Assembly: GCA_014338005.1 (NCBI GenBank)
Contig: QUBZ01000015.1
Location: forward strand, 1-58,390
DNA length: 58,390 bases
Direction of reading: 5' to 3'
DNA from: Chloroflexota bacterium
GTDB lineage: Bacteria; Chloroflexota; Anaerolineae; Aggregatilineales; Phototrophicaceae
Positions within the stretch are counted from its first letter, which is position 1. Each line of letters starts with the position of its first letter. The notes beneath the pieces are model-generated. The model searched no databases. It saw only the letters and a list, made by a program, of their open reading frames with translations, and had not been told where the DNA came from. This document shows positions 17,443-25,235 of the stretch, one piece after another. A program made the position numbers and the translations under genes.

Positions 17443-18525
17443 ATGCCGAACCTCATTCAGCCTTCGCCCGAACAATGGGACTCGTTTGTCGCCGCGCAGC
17501 CGCGCGCTCATATTTTGCAGCTTGCCGCCTGGGGTGAACTCAAAGCCGCCTACGGCTGGTCGGTCGAGCGGGTGGCGCTGGCCGAGGGCAGCCAGATCGT
17601 CGCCGGGGCGCAGCTTTTATTCCGCCGGCTGCCTTTCCGCCTGGGCAGTTTGGCCTATCTGGCGATGGGGCCGTATCCTCAACCCCTCCCCCTAACCCCC
17701 TCCCTGAATTCGGAGAGGGGGCAAACCGGCGCTGCCGGTTCGGATGGGATGCGCCGGTTGTGGCAGGCCGTTGACGCCTGCGCGCGCCGCCATCACGCGG
17801 CCTTCCTTAAATGGGAGCCGGGCATAATAGAGGCGAGTCATGACTCGCCGGCAGAACTCGGCTTCCGGGAAAGCGCGCAAACCATCCAGCCGCCGCGCAC
17901 CATCCTAATCGAAATCGGTGACGACGACGAAACCATCCTGGCGCGCATGAACCAGGGGACGCGCCGGAAAATCCGCCAGAGCCTTAAAAACGGGGTTCGT
18001 TACTGGCAGGCCAGCCGCGCCGAAGTAGACATCTTTAACGGCATGATGCAGACGACCGGCGCGCGCAACGCTTTCGGCGTCCACGCGCCGGGTTACTACG
18101 AACGCGCCTACGATCTGTTCGTGCCGTCGGGTCAGGCCGCGTTAATTCTGGCCGAACACGAGGGCGACCCGCTGGCCGGTATCATGGTGTTCGCGGTCGG
18201 GCGGACGGCCTGGTATCTGTATGGCGCGTCGTCGGATACCAAACGCAATCTGATGGCCGCCTACGGCGTACAGTGGGAAGCCATCCGCTGGGCGAAGGCG
18301 CGCGGCTGCACCGTCTACGATATGTGGGGTATCCCCGACGAGGATGAAACCACGCTGGAAGCGTCGTTCCAGGAGCGCAGCGATGGTCTGTGGGGCGTGT
18401 ACGGTTTCAAACGCGGCTGGGGCGGGCGGGTGGCGCGTTCGCTCGGCGCGTGGGATAAAGTCTATAACCCGCTGGTGTATAATGCCTACAAGGCGGCTGT
18501 GCGTCTGCGAAGCAGCGGCGAGTAA
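17443..18525 (+). CDS. FemX/FemAB-type peptidoglycan branching aminoacyltransferase
   Basis: 360 aa. Members transfer an amino acid from aminoacyl-tRNA to the peptide stem of lipid II on the inner face of the membrane. Two tandem GNAT folds: the first from residue 10 (SFVAAQPRAHILQLAAWGELKAA), the second ending AIRWAKARGCTVYDMWGIP and LWGVYGFKRGWGG, which are family signatures. ILARMNQGTRRKIRQSLKNGV is the usual mid-protein basic segment. Residues 79-96 (PQPLPLTPSLNSERGQTG) are encoded by a dispersed repeat, and the paralogue at 19613 is 16 residues shorter at this point. The amino acid added is unknown. Peptidoglycan with ornithine or lysine and short bridges would fit the MurE variant nearby. 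Confidence 0.85.
   Translation: MPNLIQPSPEQWDSFVAAQPRAHILQLAAWGELKAAYGWSVERVALAEGSQIVAGAQLLFRRLPFRLGSLAYLAMGPYPQPLPLTPSLNSERGQTGAAGSDGMRRLWQAVDACARRHHAAFLKWEPGIIEASHDSPAELGFRESAQTIQPPRTILIEIGDDDETILARMNQGTRRKIRQSLKNGVRYWQASRAEVDIFNGMMQTTGARNAFGVHAPGYYERAYDLFVPSGQAALILAEHEGDPLAGIMVFAVGRTAWYLYGASSDTKRNLMAAYGVQWEAIRWAKARGCTVYDMWGIPDEDETTLEASFQERSDGLWGVYGFKRGWGGRVARSLGAWDKVYNPLVYNAYKAAVRLRSSGE
17676..17724. repeat. Dispersed repeat inserted in frame in femX
   Basis: A pyrimidine-rich arm (CCCCTCCCCCTAACCCCCTC) followed by GAATTC and GGAGAGGGGG. It shares the central GAATTC and arm style with the intergenic element at 50811. It encodes Pro/Leu/Ser/Arg-rich residues that the paralogous protein lacks. 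Confidence 0.7.
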
Positions 18526-18589
18526 AGAGGGTGTATGCTGTCGGCGCTGAAGGGGTGAAACCTTATCTTTCTCGAACCCTTTGTTGATA

Positions 18590-18607
18590 TACCATTTAGA
18601 AATGGTA
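18590..18607. promoter_or_regulatory. 18-bp palindrome before the GIY-YIG gene
   Basis: TACCATTT AG AAATGGTA has perfect 8-bp arms. It lies 20 bases before the start codon, next to a TATACC sequence, a position suited to an operator. No regulator is identified. Confidence 0.45.
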
Positions 18608-18626
18608 ATTCAACGAGGTTTTCGCA

Positions 18627-19604
18627 ATGGATACAGATATTTGTCCCGTGCTGCACGAACTCGGTTTCACTGAGCCTCGGCATGTAGAAGGCAGAACATC
18701 TATCGCCGATCTCTATACTAAGAAACGCTGCGGTATATATGTCCTGCACTTTGCGGACGGCGCGTTTTAAGTGGGGCAGGTGGTAGATGTCGTGCGCCGA
18801 TATGCACAGCACCGGCACAACCACGACGACATTCAAAGGATCAGCTTCAAGCCCGTGAGTTGCAAAAGCCTGAACGATGAAGAGCGAACCACCGTCAGCA
18901 CACTCGAAACAGGCGGTTTCCGGCTGCGAAACATTCAACTGGTGACATTCTCGTATGGGGATACAGACTTCGACCTGGTGATGCCGCGCAGCGAACAGGA
19001 GCGATGGCTCACCGATCTTGATTTTCAGGATTTGACCGGTACGCGGGTAGTTGACGATACGCTCCGCAGCCATTATGGCAAATCGTACCGAAGGCTTCTG
19101 GAAATGCCGTTTGCCGAAGAAGTCATTCAGGTTATGCGGCAGTACATACGAGCCAGCATTCCGGCAGTCAAGCGCGGGGAAATCGCCTTCTGGATGTGTT
19201 CGTGCCTGCCGGGAAATACAGCCGGACTCTATTCGCGGATTAATGTCGGCAACTAGACCGCTTTCGAGGTATGGGTGACTGAGGATGCGCCGATCTATCG
19301 CTGGTGTCTGACGCGCTCTTTAGCTGAAGAGGTGTTCGGCCTGAAGCTGGAAACAGACATGATCCTGTCGGGATTTGATAACCGCCCGGATATGGAAGTA
19401 TTTGTCTATCAATCGCCCCTGATAGCCGGTGGCGATGACCAGGTTTGGATTGATGTTGAAGACACAGGCGACGCACTCGCGCTCGTTGATGACCCGTACA
19501 TGCTTTCTGCCGTCCGGCTCTTTAACCTCGGCCTCGTCCAGAAAAGCCCGTGCCTTTGGGCGCGCTATCACTGCCTGGATTTAGCAGACCGTCTCATCGA
19601 GTAG
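18627..19604 (+). pseudogene. GIY-YIG domain protein broken by two in-frame stop codons
   Basis: One reading frame of 326 codons runs from ATG 18627 (CGAGG eight bases upstream) to TAG 19602. It is interrupted by TAA at 18768-18770 and TAG at 19254-19256, with no frameshift. The first stop lies exactly inside the GIY-YIG motif: GIYVLHFADGAF-stop-VGQVVDVVRRYAQH, where a Tyr (TAY) is expected. The second lies between SRINVGN and TAFEVWVTEDAPIY, where CAG or TGG would be natural. The rest has normal composition and reads as an intact protein (TLETGGFRLRNIQLVTFSYG; WMCSCLPGNTAGLYS), so the damage looks recent. The function of the roughly 220 C-terminal residues is unknown. Both stop types also end other genes here, so recoding is unlikely. 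Confidence 0.8.
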
Positions 19605-19612
19605 GATTTCTA

Positions 19613-20686
19613 TTGCTAACATCCGACATCATCACCTCACCGACCGACTGGAACGATACGCTCCGCAGCCTGCCGTATGCCCATGTGCTGCAAACCTGGG
19701 AATGGGGCGCGTTCAAGCAGCAGACCACCGGCTGGAGTCCGCTGCGGCTGGCCTTCAAACGCGGCGCGGCGGTGGTGGCGATGGCGTCGGTCGGCGTGCG
19801 GCAGGTCGGGCCGCTGCGGGTGATGTACGTCCCCAAAGGCCCGGCGCTGGATTATGCCGACTCCGCGCTTGCGGCTGAAGTGCTGAACCACCTGCAAGCC
19901 CTGGCGCGGCGGCAGGCTGCCGTCTGGCTGAAGATTGACCCGGATGTGATCGCCGCCACCGGCGTCCCCGGCGAAGAGTCGGACGCGCCGGATACGACCG
20001 GGGCGGCTTTTACCGATTTGCTGCGCGGGCGCGGCTGGGTTTTCTCTGCCGATCAGGTGCAGTTCCGCAATACGATCACGCTTGATCTGACCCTGGACGA
20101 AGATACGCTGCTGGCGCAGATGAGCCAGAACACCCGCCGCAAGGTGCGGACTGCCGAGAAAAAAGGCGTTAGCGTTCGGCACGGCTCGTTAGACGACCTG
20201 CCGCTGCTGTACGACCTGTACCGTGTCACCGGCGCGCGGGACGGTTTTCTGATTCGCCCGCCCGCCTATTACGAACTGGCCTGGCGCTCGTTTATGGAGG
20301 CCGGCCTGGCGCATGCGCTGATCGCCGAATACGACGGCCAGCCCATCGCGCACGTCATCCTGTTCCACTTCGGGCGCAAATGCTGGTACTTCTACGGCGC
20401 GTCCGCCAATGCCGAACGCGAACGGATGCCCAACTATCTGCTTCAGTGGGAGGCCATCCGTTGGGCGAAAGCGCAGGGTTATACGATTTACGATTTCTGG
20501 GGCGCGCCGGATGTTTTCGACGAGTCCGACTCGATGTGGGGCGTGTACGAGTTCAAACGCGGCTTTCGCGGCACGGTCACGCGCCACACCGGAGCATGGG
20601 ACTACACGCCCTATCCACCGCTGTACTGGGGATATACCAAAGCCTGGCCGCGTATACTGAGCTGGCTGCGGCGCACCCGGCGTTAA
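19613..20686 (+). CDS. FemX/FemAB-type aminoacyltransferase, second copy
   Basis: 357 aa paralogue of the gene at 17443. It begins MLTSDIITSPTDW and continues HVLQTWEWGAFKQQ. It has LLAQMSQNTRRKVRTAEKKGV, KCWYFYGASANAERERMPNYLLQWEAIRWAKAQ (two adjacent family motifs), YTIYDFWGAP and MWGVYEFKRGF. The frame is open upstream to 19550 inside the GIY-YIG gene. I chose TTG 19613 with AGTAGGA upstream, because it starts just after the GIY-YIG stop and fits the family N-terminus. The two FemX proteins may add successive residues of one interpeptide bridge, as FemA/FemB do; this is inference. Confidence 0.87.
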   Translation: MLTSDIITSPTDWNDTLRSLPYAHVLQTWEWGAFKQQTTGWSPLRLAFKRGAAVVAMASVGVRQVGPLRVMYVPKGPALDYADSALAAEVLNHLQALARRQAAVWLKIDPDVIAATGVPGEESDAPDTTGAAFTDLLRGRGWVFSADQVQFRNTITLDLTLDEDTLLAQMSQNTRRKVRTAEKKGVSVRHGSLDDLPLLYDLYRVTGARDGFLIRPPAYYELAWRSFMEAGLAHALIAEYDGQPIAHVILFHFGRKCWYFYGASANAERERMPNYLLQWEAIRWAKAQGYTIYDFWGAPDVFDESDSMWGVYEFKRGFRGTVTRHTGAWDYTPYPPLYWGYTKAWPRILSWLRRTRR

Positions 20687-20776
20687 ACTACAGATTATTT
20701 ACCTCGCTGCTGAAAAAAGCCATCTACCGCGTTTGAGAGTCGCCCGACGACTTGAACCGCCAAAGTTTAAAGTTGA

Positions 20777-20805
20777 TTGACAGCCCATCCCGCTTGCTGT
20801 ATAAT
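20777..20805 (+). promoter_or_regulatory. Consensus sigma70 promoter of the LacI/ABC sugar operon
   Basis: TTGACA (20777-20782), 17-base spacer and TATAAT (20800-20805), a perfect match in both boxes. Transcription start would fall near 20812, inside the operator at 20808-20823, so the promoter should be strong but tightly repressible. The gap 20687-20776 shows nothing else. Confidence 0.85.
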
Positions 20806-20807
20806 AA

Positions 20808-20823
20808 TTGCAAACGTTTGCAA
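20808..20823 (+). promoter_or_regulatory. LacI-family operator, perfect 16-bp palindrome
   Basis: TTGCAAACGTTTGCAA, with the central CG typical of LacI/GalR-family sites. It covers the expected transcription start. The regulator encoded 50 bases downstream is the obvious ligand, which makes it an autoregulator. Confidence 0.85.
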
Positions 20824-20874
20824 GACCGCTAAAAACGGGTTCTTCAAAAAAATCTGGATTGGACATTTGTTTTT

Positions 20875-21939
20875 ATGATCGGTCCTCGACCTGTAACTAT
20901 CAAAGATGTAGCCCGCGAAGCCGGCGTTTCTTATTCAACCGTCTCGCGCGTCCTCAACGGTTACCCGCATATCCACCCGGACAAACGCCGCCGCGTCCTG
21001 GAAGCGGTTGATCGCCTGGGATACAGCGTCAACCTGCAAGCGCGCAGTCTGGCGGGCGGCCACTCACAGGTGATCGGGCTGATCGTTCATGACCTCGGCA
21101 ATCCCTACACGGCGCAGGTAGTACAAAGCATAGACGAAGCCCTGGCCCGCGCCGAATACGAACTGGTGCTGCACACCACACACGGCCACCACCACAAAGA
21201 AGCGGTCTACGTGGACATCCTGACGCGCGGCATGGTGGATGGCCTGATGATGCTCATCCCGCTCGGCCCTACGCCGTATTTGCAGCAGCTCCACGAGCGG
21301 CGCTTCCCCTATGTCATCATCTGCGATCACCAGCAGTATGACGATTTCAGTCCGACGGTCAGCACCACCAGCCGGCAGGGCGCTTACGACGTGATGCGCT
21401 ATCTGATCGCGCTGGGACACCGCCGCATCGGTTTCATCACCGGACGCCCGGATTTCATCAGTGCGGCGGAACGGCTGGAAGCGTACAAAGCCGCCCTGGC
21501 CGCCTACGGCCTGCCGCTTGACCCGGCCTTGATTTACACCGGCGATTACCAGTACCGCGCGGCTTATACGGCGACCAACGCTTTACTTGATCTGCCGCAG
21601 CCGCCGACCGCCATTTTTGCGGCCAACGATTTATCAGCCTTTGCTGTCTATGATGTTGCACGCAGCCGTGGGCTGCGTGTGCCGGATGATCTGTCCGTAG
21701 CCGGTTTTGATGATGTGCCGCAGTCCGCTTATATGCACCCCGCGCTGACGACCGTTCGCCAACCCCTGCTGGCAATGGGGGAAGCAGCGACCCGGCTGCT
21801 GATGGACACGATTGCCGATCCCAGCCGCCCGGCGGAACGGATTGTGCTGCCCACTGAGCTAATCATCCGCGAATCCTGCCAGCCTCCGGCACATTCGGAG
21901 CGCCCTTTCAAACCATCCGCTCAGCCGAAAGGAGAGTAA
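20875..21939 (+). CDS. LacI-family transcriptional repressor
   Basis: 354 aa. Residues 7-60 are the LacI DNA-binding domain (TIKDVAREAGVSYSTVSRVLN, hinge helix near LQARSLAGG). The rest is a periplasmic-binding-protein fold for sugar sensing: VIGLIVHDLGNPYTAQ, RRIGFITGRPD, PPTAIFAANDLSAFAVYD, DDLSVAGFDDVPQSAYMHPALTTVRQP. The effector is probably the imported oligosaccharide or a breakdown product. It is the first gene of the operon with the binding protein and permeases and sits directly behind its own operator. An ATG start at 20875 puts the helix-turn-helix at the normal place. Confidence 0.95.
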   Translation: MIGPRPVTIKDVAREAGVSYSTVSRVLNGYPHIHPDKRRRVLEAVDRLGYSVNLQARSLAGGHSQVIGLIVHDLGNPYTAQVVQSIDEALARAEYELVLHTTHGHHHKEAVYVDILTRGMVDGLMMLIPLGPTPYLQQLHERRFPYVIICDHQQYDDFSPTVSTTSRQGAYDVMRYLIALGHRRIGFITGRPDFISAAERLEAYKAALAAYGLPLDPALIYTGDYQYRAAYTATNALLDLPQPPTAIFAANDLSAFAVYDVARSRGLRVPDDLSVAGFDDVPQSAYMHPALTTVRQPLLAMGEAATRLLMDTIADPSRPAERIVLPTELIIRESCQPPAHSERPFKPSAQPKGE

Positions 21940-22016
21940 CTGCCATCCTGACCGTTTTCTGACCCAACCGTTCAACTGCTGATCTTTAGCGAAGAGTTTA
22001 GTAAGGAGTTTTCTCA

Positions 22017-23276
22017 ATGCGTAAATATTTGTTCCTCATGCTCATGCTGGTGCTGTCCCTCTCGCTGGGGGCGGCTTCGGCGCAGGAGCCGGTGACGATT
22101 GACTGGTGGCACATCAGCACCGAGACATCGCAGGCTGCTTACTGGCAGCAGCTGGCGGACGCCTACATGGCGGCCAATCCCAACGTAACCATCAACATCA
22201 CCGTTCTGGAAAATGCTGCCTTTAAACAGCGTCTGACGACGGTCATGCAGGCGGGCGACCCCCCTGATCTGTTCCAGAGCTGGGGCGGCGCCGTACTGTG
22301 GACGTATGCGGACAACGGCCTGGTTCGTAACATCGCGCCGGAACTGGAAGGCGAATGGAAAGACTCGTTTGCTGCCCAGGCCGCGCTGGAACTGTTCGGC
22401 CAGAATGGGGAATACTACGGCGTACCCGTGTCGTGGGGCGCGGTTGGCATGTTCTACAACAAATCCCTGTTTGAGAAGGCTGGCGTCGAAATTCCAACGA
22501 CCTGGGACGAATTCCTGGGCGTGGTGCAGACTTTAAAGGATGCCGGCATCACCCCCATCGCCCTGGGTGAAGGCGAAAAATGGCCGGGGCATTTCTGGTG
22601 GGTGTATCTGGCGACCCGTCTGGGTGGACAGGAAGCCTTCCTGAAGGCTTACGACCGCAGCGGCTCCTTCACCGATGAGCCGTTTGTGAAGGCCGGTGAA
22701 TATCTCAAACAGCTCGTGGACATGGAACCCTTCAATGCCGGTTTCCTGGGCATGACGCATCCCGAATCCGAAGGTGTGTTCGGCAACGGTGAAGCGGCCA
22801 TGATGCTGATGGGCCAGTGGGCGCCCGACGCTCAGGCGCAGTACAGCGCCGACGGCCAGGGCATCGGCGATGACCTCGGCTGGTTCCCCTTCCCGGCGGT
22901 TGAGGGCGGCCTCGGTCACCCGGACGATGTGTTTGGCGGCGGTGACGGTTTCGCTGTGGGCGCCAATGCGCCGGACGAAGCGGTGGACTTCCTGAAGTTC
23001 CTCACCAACGAAGAAAATCAGCGCGGCAGCGCCTTTTTCCTCGTGCCGGTCGTGAAGGGCCTCGATGATGTCTTTGCCGATGACCCGGTTATGCAGTCCA
23101 TTCTGACTGCCCGCGACAGCGCGCCGTACTTCCAGATGTATTACGACCAATTCCTGCCGCCGGCAGTCGGTTCAGCCGTCAACGATGCGGTCGAAACGAT
23201 CTTCGCCGGTGTGGCCTCGCCCGAAGAAGCCGCACAGGCGATCGAAGAAGCCGCCGCAATGGAGCTGAGTCAGTAA
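22017..23276 (+). CDS. ABC transporter sugar-binding protein (family 1)
   Basis: 419 aa secreted solute receptor. Signal peptide 1-22 ends LSLGAASA before QEPVTIDWWH. There is no lipobox cysteine, so it is released or held otherwise. Typical family features are ANPNVTINITVLENAAFKQRLTT, GDPPDLFQSWGG, VPVSWGAVGMFYNKSLFEKAG, and a C-terminal lobe with NGEAAMMLMGQWAP and AVDFLKFLTNEENQ. Many exposed Trp and Tyr residues fit carbohydrate stacking. AAGGAG lies upstream of ATG 22017. It precedes two permeases and a GH3 enzyme, so the ligand is probably a beta-linked oligosaccharide. Confidence 0.93.
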   Translation: MRKYLFLMLMLVLSLSLGAASAQEPVTIDWWHISTETSQAAYWQQLADAYMAANPNVTINITVLENAAFKQRLTTVMQAGDPPDLFQSWGGAVLWTYADNGLVRNIAPELEGEWKDSFAAQAALELFGQNGEYYGVPVSWGAVGMFYNKSLFEKAGVEIPTTWDEFLGVVQTLKDAGITPIALGEGEKWPGHFWWVYLATRLGGQEAFLKAYDRSGSFTDEPFVKAGEYLKQLVDMEPFNAGFLGMTHPESEGVFGNGEAAMMLMGQWAPDAQAQYSADGQGIGDDLGWFPFPAVEGGLGHPDDVFGGGDGFAVGANAPDEAVDFLKFLTNEENQRGSAFFLVPVVKGLDDVFADDPVMQSILTARDSAPYFQMYYDQFLPPAVGSAVNDAVETIFAGVASPEEAAQAIEEAAAMELSQ

Positions 23277-23287
23277 TCTGAAACAGC

Positions 23288-23332
23288 GAAAGGTGTGGCA
23301 CGTGGCTGCCTCCGGCCTATGCCACACCTTTC
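23288..23332 (+). terminator. Strong intercistronic hairpin between binding protein and permeases
   Basis: Perfect 13-bp arms GAAAGGTGTGGCA (23288-23300) and TGCCACACCTTTC (23320-23332) with a 19-base loop. There is no T-run, so it should act as a partial terminator or RNA-stabilising stem. That would give more binding protein than permease, as at malE-malF in enterobacteria. Confidence 0.75.
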
Positions 23333-23382
23333 ATTCAACGCCGAACCGTTACCCGCCAACAGGTAAATAAAGAGATTGTTCT

Positions 23383-24339
23383 ATGTCCATATCTCGCTTC
23401 CGTGTTTTATCCACCCCCTACGAACAGGCTCAAACCGACCGCCGGCGCCGTCAGTGGGATAAAGCCCTCTTTGTTGCCCTGTTTACCCTGCCGGGTATGA
23501 GTCTCTTTTTTCTGTTCGTGCTGATACCCATCATGCAGTCGGCTTATTTCAGCCTGTATGACTGGAACGGTTTTGGCCCACCCACCAAATTCATTGAGTT
23601 TGATAATTATACCCGCCTGCTGAATCATTCCATCTTCCAGACTGCCCTGGTTAACAGCTTCACGCTGATGATCCTGTCGTTGACCATCCAGCTTCCGCTG
23701 GCGTTAAGCCTGGCGCTGCTGGTGGGGCGTGGCAAACTACATGGTAAAAAATTCTTTCGGACAGTCCTTTTTGTCCCTTATGTTTTTTCCGAAGTAATTA
23801 CCGCCATCATCTGGCGTTATGTCTTAAGCCCGAATGAAGGTGCGCTTTTAAATGCGCTGCTGGGCGCTGTCATTCCGAATTTCCAGCCGGTCGGCTGGCT
23901 GGCCGACCGCCACACCGTCATTTACGTTCTGTTTGCCGTCCTCACCTGGAAATATTTCGGCTTCCATATGATTCTGTACATGGCCGGGCTGCAAGGTATC
24001 CCGGCAGACCTCGAAGATGCGGCCAGGGTGGACGGCGGCACCGAATGGCAGGTGTTACGTTTTATCACCCTGCCTCTGCTGGGCAGCACCATCCGGCTGA
24101 CCGTCTTTCTTTCGGTTCTCGGTTCGTTCCAGCAGTTCGTGCTGGCCTGGGTGCTGACCAACGAGGGCGGGCCGGTCAATGCCAGCCAGTTGATCGCCAC
24201 CTATCTGTACAAGTTCGGCATTACACAGCTTAAGCTGGGCTACGGCAGTGCGGTGGCGGTGGTCTTTTTTGCCATCACGCTGGTTTTCTCGTTGGGCTAC
24301 CAGCGCATGATTATGAGACGCGATTACGCCGCTAACTGA
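23383..24339 (+). CDS. ABC transporter permease, MalF/UgpA type
   Basis: 318 aa, six membrane segments. The first is FVALFTLPGMSLFFLFVLIPI. The EAA loop that contacts the ATPase is GIPADLEDAARVDGGTEWQVLRFITLPLL. QSAYFSLYDWNGFGPP is the usual segment after TM1. It imports sugar together with the next permease. RBS AAAGAG precedes ATG 23383. No ATPase gene is linked. Confidence 0.93.
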   Translation: MSISRFRVLSTPYEQAQTDRRRRQWDKALFVALFTLPGMSLFFLFVLIPIMQSAYFSLYDWNGFGPPTKFIEFDNYTRLLNHSIFQTALVNSFTLMILSLTIQLPLALSLALLVGRGKLHGKKFFRTVLFVPYVFSEVITAIIWRYVLSPNEGALLNALLGAVIPNFQPVGWLADRHTVIYVLFAVLTWKYFGFHMILYMAGLQGIPADLEDAARVDGGTEWQVLRFITLPLLGSTIRLTVFLSVLGSFQQFVLAWVLTNEGGPVNASQLIATYLYKFGITQLKLGYGSAVAVVFFAITLVFSLGYQRMIMRRDYAAN

Positions 24340-24357
24340 GACGGCCAGGAGGATATG

Positions 24358-25197
24358 ATGCTATCGCAGCAGCGGCAGCCGGTACAGAACGTTTTCAAAT
24401 ATGGGTTTTTAATCGCCCTGTGTCTGGTTATCATGGGGCCGGTCGTAACGGCAGTCCTGGGCAGCATCCGAACCAATGGCGAATTTATGACCACGCCGTT
24501 CGGACTGCCGCGCCAGGGAATCCAGTGGCAAAATTACGGGGACATCCTGGGCAGCCGGAGCTTCTGGAACTCGCTGTTCAACAGCATCATCATCACAGCA
24601 GGTGTGACCGGTCTGAATATCGCGCTTGGCAGTATGCTGGCGTTTGTCTTCAGCCGCATCTCGTTTCGCGGGCGCGGCCTGCTGTTCAATATTTTAATGA
24701 TCGGGCTGTTGTTCCCGCTGGTGGTTGCCATTCTGCCCATTTTTATCCAGGTGCGCCAGCTTAACCTGATTAATTCGATGTTCGGGGTGATCCTGCCGCT
24801 GGTGGCGTTTGGGCTGCCCGGCAGCGTAATCATTTTAAGAAACTTTTTTATCTCCATCCCAGGAGAACTGGAAGACGCCTCGTATATTGATGGCTGCTCG
24901 ACCTTCGGTTTCTTCCGTCATATCCTCATGCCGATGGCGCGCCCGGCGCTGCTGGCCGTAGCCACTTTACAGGTGATTGCCAGTTGGAACGAGTATTTCC
25001 TGCCCCTGCTGGTTTTCACCGATCCTGCGCTGTGGCCGCTGCCGTTGGGCATAATGCAGTTTCAGGGGCAGTACGGCACGGACTATGCGCGTATAATGGC
25101 ATATGTCACCCTGCTCATCATTCCGGCGGTGGTCTTCTACCTGTTCGCGGAAAAATACATCGTGACGGGTTTGACGGGTGGCGAATTAAAGGGATGA
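24358..25197 (+). CDS. ABC transporter permease, MalG/UgpE type
   Basis: 279 aa, six membrane segments. The EAA loop is SIPGELEDASYIDGCSTFGFFRHILMPMARPAL, and the closing region is ADKYIVTGLTGGELKG-like (AEKYIVTGLTGGELKG), a family signature. There are two ATGs in tandem: AGGAGG is 2 bases from 24355 and 5 bases from 24358, so I took the second. It is 18 bp after the first permease. Its ATPase partner must be encoded elsewhere, as with shared MsmK-type ATPases. Confidence 0.93.
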   Translation: MLSQQRQPVQNVFKYGFLIALCLVIMGPVVTAVLGSIRTNGEFMTTPFGLPRQGIQWQNYGDILGSRSFWNSLFNSIIITAGVTGLNIALGSMLAFVFSRISFRGRGLLFNILMIGLLFPLVVAILPIFIQVRQLNLINSMFGVILPLVAFGLPGSVIILRNFFISIPGELEDASYIDGCSTFGFFRHILMPMARPALLAVATLQVIASWNEYFLPLLVFTDPALWPLPLGIMQFQGQYGTDYARIMAYVTLLIIPAVVFYLFAEKYIVTGLTGGELKG

Positions 25198-25235
25198 TCC
25201 ACCGCATTACCTAAAACAACAAAGGCAAAGTTTCC

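Noticed and set aside
18627..19604. Stop-codon readthrough or a recoded TAG/TAA in the GIY-YIG gene
   Set aside because: Two different stop codons are involved, and TAG also ends intact genes such as murE and nuoN. No pyrrolysine or selenocysteine elements are visible.
23288..23332. Full Rho-independent terminator ending the sugar operon after the binding protein
   Set aside because: There is no T-run after the stem, and the permease genes continue 50 bases later without a new promoter.
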